12,826 nt of DNA, from positions 24,155-36,980 of the forward strand of contig DHDW01000008.1 in assembly GCA_002399565.1 (NCBI GenBank). The letters are read 5' to 3'. A program made the translations under genes and the position numbers. Shown one piece after another: positions 1 through 7,312 of this stretch; positions within the stretch are counted from its first letter, which is position 1, and each line of letters begins with the position of its first letter. The notes under the pieces are model-generated. The model had not been told where the DNA came from and ran no database searches. It saw only the letters and a program-made list of their open reading frames with translations. The DNA comes from Bacteroidales bacterium UBA4866 (GTDB lineage: Bacteria > Bacteroidota > Bacteroidia > Bacteroidales > P3).

Positions 1-120
1 AACCATCAAATACTCTCCCTCTTTCTCATAAGCAAGCATATATTTCTCCTGAGTAAAAGCATTTGTTGCTAAACAGAGGAGAAAACAAGCAAGAACGATA
101 TTTTTTAGAAAGCTGGACAT
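1..120 (-). CDS. Partial secreted protein, 5' end only (first 40 residues)
   Basis: On the minus strand an ATG at 118-120 opens a frame that stays open for 40 codons to the window edge. The product starts with a polar stretch (MSSFLKN), then a hydrophobic core of about 14 residues, then TNA before FTQEK, which fits a Sec signal peptide cleaved after an A-x-A-like site near residue 21. The start lies inside the end of the upstream PorP/SprF gene, giving a 16-nt overlap and suggesting translational coupling. Genes next to PorP/SprF are often OmpA-like or other type IX secretion or gliding partners, so an envelope role is plausible. The visible mature part (about 19 residues) is too short to assign a family. 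Confidence 0.7.
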   Translation of the reverse strand, partial: MSSFLKNIVLACFLLCLATNAFTQEKYMLAYEKEGEYLMV

Positions 121-1103
121 GGTATAGAGGTTTTTGTCCTTTTGTAGCCAAGAGGATTAAAGCTATAAAGCAACCACACTTCAACACCACCATAAGATTT
201 AGAAGCAGGAGTAAGATTGGAGAGATTAACATCATAGGAAATTCCTACATTAAAATTATTAATCTTATATTTTCCCATAATAATTAAAGCATCTGCCGTT
301 CTGTAATATGCTCCAAAAGAAAGTATTTTAGATTCTAAGGTTGTTTCAGCGACATTTATGCAATAGTCTGCTCCAATCAAAAGTTCCATAAATTCTTTTT
401 GAACTTGGAAAAAAACTGTTGGTTTGATAAAGTTATCATACTTAATCATTATTAAATCGGAAAAATAAGCATTAAAACGAAGTGGAAGAATTATATCTGA
501 GTTTTCGTAATAGGAAAGAATTGGTTGATTGATATGAAATAGGGCTAAACCTGCTTGAAGATTATGTTTATCGTTTGCTTTCATTTGCCAATGAGTCCCT
601 AATCCAAAGTCATAAGTTCTAACATTATTTAAAAGAATTCCTTCTCTATCTTCAGGATATCTCCCAAAAATTGAATTTGCTAAATCATAACTCCATGAAG
701 AAGTGTTTCCAACAATCCCAAAAGAAATATAATGTTCTTGCATTGCATTAATAGCTTTAAAATAGGACGCATACAAACCAATGCTTTGTTGTCCGTATCT
801 CAAAGTTCCTGCAACGTCAGCCAAAAAACTAACTCCCACACCAATTCCTTGCTTTTTTATCCTGCTGCTATATGGTAAAACTTCAGCTGTAAGAAGATAA
901 GAATTATAGCCTTGAGAAACTGTTGACCATTGATTTCTGTATATTGTACCAGCACGAAACAAATTACTGCCAAAAGCTGTATTGGCAGGATTTAATAACA
1001 TTGGGTTAGCGTCAAAAGTGGAAAAATGGACATCTTGTCCGAAAGAAAAAGTCGAACAAAAACTTAAGGTAAAGACAATAAAAAACAATTTAAGTTTTTC
1101 CAC
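105..1103 (-). CDS. PorP/SprF family type IX secretion system membrane protein
   Basis: This 332-residue protein has an N-terminal signal peptide (hydrophobic to about residue 22, then QDVHFS). The family's opening signature follows: FDANPMLLNPANTAF and then RAGTIYRNQW. The rest looks like an outer-membrane beta-barrel, with alternating hydrophobic strands and many aromatic residues, and it ends in CPAF, resembling the C-terminal CPxF often seen in the family. PorP/SprF proteins belong to the outer-membrane part of the type IX secretion and gliding machinery. Many genomes carry several paralogues, so this one need not be the core PorP. The start is GTG (1101-1103): an in-frame TGA lies two codons upstream, and no later Met preserves the signal peptide. 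It sits 28 nt after the acetyltransferase gene and overlaps the next gene by 16 nt. Confidence 0.92.
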   Translation of the reverse strand: MEKLKLFFIVFTLSFCSTFSFGQDVHFSTFDANPMLLNPANTAFGSNLFRAGTIYRNQWSTVSQGYNSYLLTAEVLPYSSRIKKQGIGVGVSFLADVAGTLRYGQQSIGLYASYFKAINAMQEHYISFGIVGNTSSWSYDLANSIFGRYPEDREGILLNNVRTYDFGLGTHWQMKANDKHNLQAGLALFHINQPILSYYENSDIILPLRFNAYFSDLIMIKYDNFIKPTVFFQVQKEFMELLIGADYCINVAETTLESKILSFGAYYRTADALIIMGKYKINNFNVGISYDVNLSNLTPASKSYGGVEVWLLYSFNPLGYKRTKTSIPCPAF

Positions 1104-1131
1104 AAATCATATAATAATAAGTTCTTTAGTC

Positions 1132-1620
1132 TCAAAGTGTGTTTTGTTTTGCTAAAAGGTTTAAGTTTTCTTTATGTAAGCGAAAAACAGTCCAATCATC
1201 TAAAGGATAAGCACCAAATGACTTATAAAATTCTATTGAAGGTGTGTTCCAATCCAAAACAATCCATTCGAAACGAGAGCAATCTTCCTTTATAGCAATA
1301 TCAGCCAAGTATGCTAGAAGTTTTTTGCCATAACCTTTTTCTCTATATTCTTCCAAAACAAACAAGTCTTCTAAATATAACCCTTTTTTGCCAGTGAATG
1401 TTGAGAAGTTATAAAAATATAATGCAAATCCAACTTCTTTTTCTCCTTCCATTATGAAAATTACTTTTGCATTGTGTTCAACAAAAAGAGATTTATGTAA
1501 GGTTTGAACATCAGCAGTAACTTCATTTGGTAGCTTTTCATAAATTGATAGCTGCTTAATAAAGTTTAGTATTAAGGGAGTGTCATTTTCATTTGCTTTA
1601 CGAATAGAAATCTTAGACAT
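1132..1620 (-). CDS. GNAT acetyltransferase, SSAT/thialysine N-acetyltransferase-like
   Basis: This 162-residue protein is a single GNAT domain, using acetyl-CoA to acetylate an amine. The acetyl-CoA pyrophosphate-binding motif A is clear: LYLEDLFVLEEYREKGYG, with the R-x-x-G-x-G signature at Arg93, Gly96 and Gly98. Motif B follows as VLDWNTPSIEFYKSFGA (about 121-137), where Tyr132 is in the usual general-acid position. The YLED...EYR...VLDWN pattern and the length match the spermidine/spermine N1-acetyltransferase (SSAT) branch, whose bacterial and SSAT2 members act on polyamines, thialysine or related small amines. The actual substrate cannot be read from sequence. It is 26 nt downstream of the lipoprotein gene and 28 nt upstream of the PorP/SprF gene, so probably co-transcribed, but I see no functional link. 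Confidence 0.93.
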   Translation of the reverse strand: MSKISIRKANENDTPLILNFIKQLSIYEKLPNEVTADVQTLHKSLFVEHNAKVIFIMEGEKEVGFALYFYNFSTFTGKKGLYLEDLFVLEEYREKGYGKKLLAYLADIAIKEDCSRFEWIVLDWNTPSIEFYKSFGAYPLDDWTVFRLHKENLNLLAKQNTL

Positions 1621-1646
1621 AATAGTATTTAATTAAAGTATGATAA

Positions 1647-2318
1647 CTAACGAAGTTTAGCATTTATGGCTTGATAATCCTTTTGGATTAATTCTTTAAC
1701 TTTAACTAAACCATCTTCCAAAGCTTCAGAAGCACACTTGCGTTGAAATTCATAATAACCATGATAAGCAGCCATATATGTTTTTGCAGTTCCTCTTTCA
1801 GAAAACTTTGCAACCAAATTATTCCTTAAATCATAAATTTCAACAATTACTTCAATTTCAGTTTTATTAGAAGCCATAGGCATCCCCATAGCATTAAAGA
1901 TTCCTAGAGTAAATGCTGAAAGCCAGCTCCATTTATAATTATTTTTATTGTATGCATTACCAATTCTTAGAACAATGTTGCCAGTTCTCTTTCCTGTTGG
2001 ATCCATAATATTGTTTTGAACATCATTTACCCATAAATTACAACCATCTTGAATTCTTTTCTCTGCAGTGTAGATTTTTGTTTTACTATTCACCATAAAT
2101 ACACCCTTACCATAAGGACTTTCAGGAGAAGTTGACCCATCAGCAGAATATGAATTTGCACCATAAGCATTTTCAAAAGAAGGTACATCAAACCAAATAT
2201 CCATACGAGGAAGAAGATTGGCATTTTGATAATCAGGTTGAAAATCAGCAGGCTTAATTGTTTTACAGCCAGCAAACGCAATAGCGATAATAATTACTAA
2301 AAAGGATAATTTTTTCAT
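1647..2318 (-). CDS. Predicted lipoprotein of unknown function
   Basis: This 223-residue protein has a typical lipoprotein signal: MKK, a hydrophobic stretch (residues 4-16), then a lipobox AFAGC with the lipidated Cys at 18. The residues after the Cys (KTIKPADF) are not acidic, so the acidic surface-export signal described for some Bacteroidota lipoproteins is not evident and an inner-leaflet location is more likely. The mature part has a soluble alpha/beta look, with a short hydrophobic segment around 130-148 (WLSAFTLGIFNAMGMPM) and a C-terminal helix (about 195-218). I do not recognise a named family. It is the first gene of a tight minus-strand run, with a promoter-like box just upstream. 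Confidence 0.85.
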   Translation of the reverse strand: MKKLSFLVIIIAIAFAGCKTIKPADFQPDYQNANLLPRMDIWFDVPSFENAYGANSYSADGSTSPESPYGKGVFMVNSKTKIYTAEKRIQDGCNLWVNDVQNNIMDPTGKRTGNIVLRIGNAYNKNNYKWSWLSAFTLGIFNAMGMPMASNKTEIEVIVEIYDLRNNLVAKFSERGTAKTYMAAYHGYYEFQRKCASEALEDGLVKVKELIQKDYQAINAKLR

Positions 2319-2550
2319 AAAACAAATTTATTCAAGGCACAAATATACAAAAACTAATTCAAATTGCATATAAAAGGCTAAAAACTATAAATATTTTCAT
2401 TTACCTATACGTCGATTATTAATTTCCCTTCATTAAAACCTTCTTATTGATTTTATCTATATTCATATTGATAATTGACTTTGAAATATGAAGTAATTTA
2501 TTTCCGTTGTTTAGTAAAAAGTTTGTATAAACCAAATAATTAGATTTAAT
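2319..2550. other. Divergent intergenic region between the porP run and the pdh operon
   Basis: These 232 AT-rich bases separate two divergent operons and must hold both promoters. The minus-strand box is listed separately. For the plus strand I see TTGACTTTG at 2475-2483 and TTTG at 2522-2525, but no convincing TAnnTTTG at the right spacing. The E1 alpha promoter is therefore not assigned. No RNA gene or repeat is visible. Confidence 0.6.
2340..2347 (-). promoter_or_regulatory. Putative Bacteroidota -7 box for the lipoprotein-GNAT-porP run
   Basis: On the minus strand this reads TATATTTG, an exact match to the Bacteroidota -7 consensus TAnnTTTG. It lies 21 nt upstream of the lipoprotein ATG, leaving a short leader. 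I see no good TTTG -33 element at the usual 19-21 nt spacing, so the call rests on the -7 box and position alone. Confidence 0.45.
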
Positions 2551-3657
2551 ATGTTTAATGAATATAACCCAATTAATAAGTTAATGTTTCAGGTTATCGA
2601 TAATCATGGGAAGATTATTGATAAGAAATTAATGCCTAAAGTTACTGATGAAAGAGTGCTTAAGGCTTATAAGGATATGCTTTTTGCTCGCACAGCCGAT
2701 TTGCAGATTGTTTCATATCAACGTCAAGGTAGAATTTATACCTATCCACCAAACTATGGTCAAGAGGCTATCTCAGGTGCCACAGCAGTTATTATTGAAG
2801 AAAAGGATTGGCTTGTGCCAGCCTTTAGAGAAATGGGTGCAATGATTGCAAAGGGAGTTACACTTAAAGAATTATTCCTTTTGTTTATGGGATATGAAGA
2901 TGGTAACGCCTATAAGAATGCCAATAAGGTCTTGCCTATTAGTGTACCTATTGCTTCTCAATTACTCCATGCATCTGGTATTGGATACGAGATTAAATAT
3001 AATAAGAAAAAGGAATTAGTTTATGCCTTTGTTGGAGATGGTGGTACATCGGAAGGAGATTTCCATGAAGCTGTGAATTTTGCAGGAGTATGGAAGGTGC
3101 CAGTGGTATTTATTATTCAAAATAACCAATATGGAATTTCAACTCCAACAAGAATGCAAACAGCATCTGAAAGCTTGGCAATAAAGTCAATCGCTTATGG
3201 AGTAAAGGGAATTCAGGTTGACGGAAATGATTTCTTTGCAATGCTAAGAGCTCTTGAAGAAGCTAAGAAGGCTTGTGAGAATGGAGAGGGACCAGTATTG
3301 ATTGAAGCAGTAACCTATCGTAAGGGAGCTCATACAACAAGCGATGACCCAACCAAGTACAGAACAAAAGAAGAGGAAGAAGAGTGGGATAAGAAAGACC
3401 CATTGAAGAGATTAAAGCAATATCTAATTGATAAGAAACTTTGGTCAGATGAGGAAGAAGAAAAGATAATTGAAGACTTTAAGAAAGAGGTTGACAGACA
3501 GTTTATAGAAGCTGAGAATTATTCAGAGTATAAGGCTGAGGATATATTTAAGTATATGTATGCTGAAATGCCTCAAGAGCTAAAAGACCAAGAGCATAGA
3601 CTAAAGGAGTTCTATCGTTGGAAAGAAGAAAGAGTTTCACAAACCATTAAGAAGTAA
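2551..3657 (+). CDS. pdhA: 2-oxoacid (probably pyruvate) dehydrogenase E1 component, alpha subunit
   Basis: This 368-residue protein is the thiamine-diphosphate-binding alpha subunit of a heterotetrameric E1, which decarboxylates a 2-oxoacid and transfers the acyl group to E2-bound lipoate. The ThDP motif is complete: GDG at 162-164 and NN at 191-192. The substrate-channel signature RQGRIYTYPPNYGQEA is at 58-73. The active-site loop YRKGAHTTSDDPTKYR (256-271) contains His261, followed by RTKEEEEEWDKKDPLKR, strongly like Bacillus PdhA. The loop's TTSDDP also resembles branched-chain E1 alpha, so substrate is inferred, not proven. The first ATG keeps an N-terminal extension (FQVIDNHGKII) comparable to Gram-positive PdhA; Met12 is an alternative start. 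It is first in the operon, 5 nt before E1 beta. Confidence 0.96.
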   Translation: MFNEYNPINKLMFQVIDNHGKIIDKKLMPKVTDERVLKAYKDMLFARTADLQIVSYQRQGRIYTYPPNYGQEAISGATAVIIEEKDWLVPAFREMGAMIAKGVTLKELFLLFMGYEDGNAYKNANKVLPISVPIASQLLHASGIGYEIKYNKKKELVYAFVGDGGTSEGDFHEAVNFAGVWKVPVVFIIQNNQYGISTPTRMQTASESLAIKSIAYGVKGIQVDGNDFFAMLRALEEAKKACENGEGPVLIEAVTYRKGAHTTSDDPTKYRTKEEEEEWDKKDPLKRLKQYLIDKKLWSDEEEEKIIEDFKKEVDRQFIEAENYSEYKAEDIFKYMYAEMPQELKDQEHRLKEFYRWKEERVSQTIKK

Positions 3658-3662
3658 TAGTT

Positions 3663-4640
3663 ATGAAAGTAATGAATATGGTGGGTGCCATTAATGATGC
3701 ACTCGATATAAAATTAAAAGAAGATAAGAATGTAATAGTTTTCGGAGAGGATGTTGGAGTTGAAGGAGGAGTATTTAGAGTAACAGAAAATCTTCAAAAG
3801 AAATACGGAGCAGAAAGAGTTTTTGACTCCCCACTTGCTGAAAGTGGTATTGTTGGAACAGCAATAGGTATGTCGGTAGCTGGTCTTAGGCCTGTTGTTG
3901 AGATGCAGTTTTGTGGTTTTATTTACCCAGCAATGAATCAAATTATAAGCCATGCAACAAGAATGAGGAATCGTTCTCGTGGTAAGCTTGAAACACCAAT
4001 GGTAATTAGAATGCCTTATGGTGGAGGTATAAACGCATTGGAGCATCATAGCGAAAGTATGGAAGCATTGTTTGGACATATTCCAGGGCTTAAGGTTATT
4101 GCACCTTCTACTCCTCATGATGCAAAGGGAATGTTGATTGCTGCAATTGAAAGCAATGATACTATCCTTTATATGGAACCTAAGAGGATTTATAGAGCAA
4201 TTAAACAAGAGGTAAGTGAGGGAAAATTTACCATAGAGCTTGGAAAGGCTAATGTAATAACTCAGGGAAGCGATGTAACAATTGTTAGCTTTGGAGCAAT
4301 GATTAGAGAGGTTCAAAAGGCTATGGTTATGGCAAAAGAACAAGGAATTAGTGTTGAGTTAATTGACTTAAGAAGCATTTATCCAATAGATAGAGAGACT
4401 ATTAGAAACTCTGTTAAGAAGACAGGTAGAATAATAACTGTTACTGAAGGACCAAAGAGCTTTGGATTGGGAGCAGAGATTGCACAAATTGCAATTGAAG
4501 AAGCCTTCCTTCATCTTGAAGCACCTCCTGCAAGGGTTTCTGGTTACGATGTGATTGTACCTCTTCCTAAGGGAGAACATCACTATATGCAAGATGCATA
4601 CAAAATACTTTATGAAATTGAGAAAATCGTTAAATACTAA
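3663..4640 (+). CDS. pdhB: 2-oxoacid (probably pyruvate) dehydrogenase E1 component, beta subunit
   Basis: This 325-residue protein has the normal length and full order of an E1 beta subunit. GEDVGVEGGVFRVT is at 28-41, and FDSPLAESGIVGTAIG is at 54-69, where Glu60 is the residue that activates ThDP. GLRPVVEMQF is at 74-83 and the conserved His pair of EHHSESMEA at 127-135 (His128/His129). The C-terminal transketolase domain (about 194-325) contains VELIDLRSIYPID and VTEGPKSFGLGAEIA. It forms the alpha2beta2 E1 with the adjacent upstream gene. The 5-nt gap to E1 alpha and 6-nt gap to E2 imply one transcript and probable translational coupling. The late segment VPLPKGEHHYMQ differs from the proteobacterial version but occupies the same place. 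Confidence 0.97.
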   Translation: MKVMNMVGAINDALDIKLKEDKNVIVFGEDVGVEGGVFRVTENLQKKYGAERVFDSPLAESGIVGTAIGMSVAGLRPVVEMQFCGFIYPAMNQIISHATRMRNRSRGKLETPMVIRMPYGGGINALEHHSESMEALFGHIPGLKVIAPSTPHDAKGMLIAAIESNDTILYMEPKRIYRAIKQEVSEGKFTIELGKANVITQGSDVTIVSFGAMIREVQKAMVMAKEQGISVELIDLRSIYPIDRETIRNSVKKTGRIITVTEGPKSFGLGAEIAQIAIEEAFLHLEAPPARVSGYDVIVPLPKGEHHYMQDAYKILYEIEKIVKY

Positions 4641-4646
4641 GGCAAT

Positions 4647-5927
4647 ATGAGATATATATTTAAATTTCCTGATATAGGAGAAGGTCTTGAAGAAGGTGTA
4701 ATTATTCAATGGCACGTAGATAAGGGTCAAAAGGTAAAGATGGGTGAAAGCTTGGTAACAATGGAAACTGATAAGGTTGTTACAGAAATTCCATCACCAA
4801 GAGATGGAGTTATTGCTGCAAGATATGGTAGCGAAGGCGAAACAATCAGGGTTGGAGCTGCCCTTGTGGAAATAGAATTAGATGGAGATGAGGTAGCAAT
4901 AAACCAAGTAGAAGAGAAGCCAAAGGCAGAAAGCGTTGAAGAGGAAGGAGCTGGTGTTGTAGGAACCTTAGAGGTTGCTGGTAATGATTTTGTTTTGACT
5001 GCAAGTAAGGAAGGCGTTAGTGAAGAAAAAGAAACCAAGTCAAGACAATCAAAAGCACTCGCTACCCCAGTTGCCAGAGCAATGGCTAAGGAGATGGGTA
5101 TTGATATAAATTTAGTAAGAGGAACTGGTCCTGCTCAAAGAGTTATGAAGAATGATATTCTAAACTATTCTAAGCAAGACTCTAAACCTACTGTTTCAAA
5201 ACCTTTAGCAAGCGATAATCTTTTAGAAGATAGATTAGAAGTAGAACCTCTTTCTCAAATCCGTAAGACTATTGCAAAGAATATGATTCAAAGCAAGCAT
5301 AATGCTGCTCATATGACAGTGTTCGAAGAGGTAGAGATTTCGGAATTGGATAGAGTAAGAAAGAAATATAAAGACTATTTCAAGGATGAGAATATTAGAA
5401 TAACCTATCTTGCTTTTATAGTTAAGGCTGTTGCTTTAGCATTAAAGAAACATAAATCACTGAATGCAGAGATGGATATGGATAAGGGAGTGATGATTTA
5501 TAAGAAGTATTATAATATTGGAATAGCTGCTGATACAGAAAAAGGCTTAGTAGTACCGGTAATTAAGAATGCTGATAAGTTAAGCGTTAAGGAGATTGCT
5601 TTGGAAATACAAGTTCTTGCAGATAAGGCAAGAGATGGAAAACTTAGTATGGATGATATGAAAGACGGAACATTTACAATAACAAGCTATGGTAGTATTG
5701 GAGGATTATTTGCAGTTCCTGTAATTAATTATCCTCAAGCAGGAATACTTGGAATAGGTAGAATTAGTAAACAACCAATAGTTAAGGATGATAAATTAGA
5801 TATTGGGCTTATGCTTCCTCTTTCTTTAAGTGTTGACCATAGGATTGCAGACGGTGGAGAAACTTCAAGATTCCTAAATAGGGTTATGAGTTATTTGAAT
5901 GAGCCTGTTGGCTTATTAATAGATTAA
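4647..5927 (+). CDS. pdhC: Dihydrolipoamide acyltransferase (E2) of the dehydrogenase complex
   Basis: This 426-residue protein has the standard three-part E2 layout. A single lipoyl domain covers 1-78, with the lipoylated Lys43 in ETDKV. An acidic flexible linker follows (about 88-135). The peripheral subunit-binding domain is at about 137-174 (ATPVARAMAKEMGID...GPAQRVMKNDI) and docks E1 or E3. The catalytic core is about 200-426, with SVDHRIADGG giving the His398 and Asp402 of the H-x3-D-G motif. The core segments IGIAADTEKGLVVPVIKNAD and GKLSMDDMKDGTFTIT resemble Bacillus PdhC closely. It passes acyl groups to CoA and forms the structural core of the complex. Its only lipoyl site is a natural target for the ligase-like gene at the end of the operon. 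Confidence 0.97.
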   Translation: MRYIFKFPDIGEGLEEGVIIQWHVDKGQKVKMGESLVTMETDKVVTEIPSPRDGVIAARYGSEGETIRVGAALVEIELDGDEVAINQVEEKPKAESVEEEGAGVVGTLEVAGNDFVLTASKEGVSEEKETKSRQSKALATPVARAMAKEMGIDINLVRGTGPAQRVMKNDILNYSKQDSKPTVSKPLASDNLLEDRLEVEPLSQIRKTIAKNMIQSKHNAAHMTVFEEVEISELDRVRKKYKDYFKDENIRITYLAFIVKAVALALKKHKSLNAEMDMDKGVMIYKKYYNIGIAADTEKGLVVPVIKNADKLSVKEIALEIQVLADKARDGKLSMDDMKDGTFTITSYGSIGGLFAVPVINYPQAGILGIGRISKQPIVKDDKLDIGLMLPLSLSVDHRIADGGETSRFLNRVMSYLNEPVGLLID

Positions 5928-5931
5928 AATT

Positions 5932-5938
5932 AAGGAGG
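5932..5938 (+). promoter_or_regulatory. Consensus Shine-Dalgarno sequence before the E3 gene
   Basis: AAGGAGG lies 8 nt before the E3 ATG and matches the anti-Shine-Dalgarno end of 16S rRNA perfectly. The starts of the other genes in this window lack anything this strong, as is usual for Bacteroidota, so it stands out. It also supports the chosen E3 start. Confidence 0.8.
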
Positions 5939-5946
5939 AAAAGATT

Positions 5947-7299
5947 ATGTATGATTTAATAATAATAGGTTCAGGTCCTGCAGGCTATGTAGCAGCAATT
6001 AGAGCAGCACAGCTTGGAATGAAAACAGCAATAATTGAAAAGGATAGAATAGGGGGTATGTGTTTAAATTGGGGATGTATTCCTTCTAAGTCAATATTGG
6101 AGAGTGTTAAGCTTTTCGATAAGATAAAGAAAGATGCTTCTAAATATGGTATTGAAGGGATTGAAAAAGGAGATATTAGTTTCAATTGGAATAAGGCAAT
6201 AAAGAGAGCTGATTTGAATGTAAAGAAATTAACCTCTGGAATAGAATACTTATTGAAGAAAAACGGAGCTGAGATCATTACTGGCTCTGCAAAGATAATT
6301 GATAAGAATACTGTTTCGGTTGAGAATAGACATTTGGAAACAAAGAATATAATAATTGCAATAGGTTCAACCTCCACAAGAATAGAATCAAATGTTGAAG
6401 GTTTGGTTGTTGAGCCAATGGATGTTTTCAAGGAAAGAGAATTGCCTGAAAATATTGTAGTATATGGAGAAGGTCCTGTTGCAATTGAGCTTGCTCAAGC
6501 TTATTCTTTAATGGGTAAGAAAGTATCAATCCTATTAGAAACCAATTCTTTTATGCCACTGGCCGATGATTATCTTAGCAATTATATTCAAACAAAATTG
6601 AAGAAAGACAAGATTAAAATTATCAATAATAGCTCTGATATTTCCATTAAGGATAATTATAAGGATGGAGTGTTAAGGGTAAACGATGAGGAAATTCCTT
6701 GTGAATTAATTGTAAATGCTCGAAATCGCATGGCAAATTCATTAGATAGTGATATTGAAATAGTATTAGAAAATGGATTTATTAAGGTTGATGAAGATCT
6801 TCAAACATCCGTTGAAGGAATTTATGCTATTGGAGATGTAAATGGTAGAAGCCATTTTGCTCATATTGCTTCAGCAGAAGGTTTGTTTGTGGTAAATATG
6901 CTAAATGGAGTAAAAGAAAAGCTCGACTTAAGCAAGTTCCCAATGAATATGTACTCTCAACCAGAGGCAGCACAGATTGGTAAAACTGAGAATGAGTTAA
7001 AGGAAATGGGTGTTGATTATAAGATTAGCGAGTTTCCACTTTCTGCTAATGGGAAAGCATTAACCGAAAATTCAAATGAGGGCTTTATTCGTATTCTTTC
7101 AGAAAACCAATATGGAGAAGTTATGGGCGTACAGATTGTTGCCAATAATGCAACCGATATGATAAACGAGGCTTCTGCTTATATGCAATTGGAGTCCACA
7201 GTTTACGATATTGCAAAAACAGTACATACTCACCCTACAATTTCCGAAGTGTTTATGGAAGCAGGATTTGAAGCTGTTGACCATGCTATTCACAAATAA
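5947..7299 (+). CDS. lpdA: Dihydrolipoamide dehydrogenase (E3)
   Basis: This 450-residue flavoprotein reoxidises dihydrolipoyl-E2 using NAD+. The FAD-binding motif GSGPAGYVAAIRAAQLG is at 8-24. The redox disulfide is GGMCLNWGCIPSK with Cys39 and Cys44. The second FAD motif, IYAIGDVNG, has Asp297. The C-terminal catalytic pair is HTHPTISE with His429 and Glu434. The NAD-binding half is less regular: GEGPVAIE (174-181) replaces the usual G-x-G-x-x-G-x-E, and ARNRMAN (258-264) replaces the common GRxPN. The acidic residue after the second strand (SILLE, Glu198) still suits NAD over NADP. It is slightly shorter than typical family members (about 470 residues). It lies 19 nt after E2, behind a perfect Shine-Dalgarno sequence, and 13 nt before the ligase-like gene. 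Confidence 0.96.
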   Translation: MYDLIIIGSGPAGYVAAIRAAQLGMKTAIIEKDRIGGMCLNWGCIPSKSILESVKLFDKIKKDASKYGIEGIEKGDISFNWNKAIKRADLNVKKLTSGIEYLLKKNGAEIITGSAKIIDKNTVSVENRHLETKNIIIAIGSTSTRIESNVEGLVVEPMDVFKERELPENIVVYGEGPVAIELAQAYSLMGKKVSILLETNSFMPLADDYLSNYIQTKLKKDKIKIINNSSDISIKDNYKDGVLRVNDEEIPCELIVNARNRMANSLDSDIEIVLENGFIKVDEDLQTSVEGIYAIGDVNGRSHFAHIASAEGLFVVNMLNGVKEKLDLSKFPMNMYSQPEAAQIGKTENELKEMGVDYKISEFPLSANGKALTENSNEGFIRILSENQYGEVMGVQIVANNATDMINEASAYMQLESTVYDIAKTVHTHPTISEVFMEAGFEAVDHAIHK

Positions 7300-7312
7300 T
7301 TCCCTGACTGAC

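Noticed and set aside
63..287. 74-residue plus-strand frame across the partial gene and the porP-like 3' end
   Set aside because: It lies antisense to two genes supported by a signal peptide and by family motifs, and has no features of its own.
2461..2550. Sigma-70-like promoter (TTGACT at 2475-2480) for the pdh operon
   Set aside because: A -10 candidate at 17-bp spacing is poor (TTATTT), and Bacteroidota primary promoters use TTTG/TAnnTTTG instead, so I did not call it.
3714..4343. 209-residue minus-strand frame inside E1 beta
   Set aside because: It is the antisense shadow of a well-conserved E1 beta gene and is rich in Cys, His, Asn and Ser with no recognisable domain.
5985..6431. 148-residue minus-strand frame inside E3
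   Set aside because: It is antisense to the FAD-binding half of a clear E3 gene, with low-complexity hydrophobic content and no start context.
7211..7312. Longer lplA start at 7211
   Set aside because: It would overlap E3 by 89 nt and add 34 residues with no family resemblance. The ATG at 7313 fits the conserved N-terminus.
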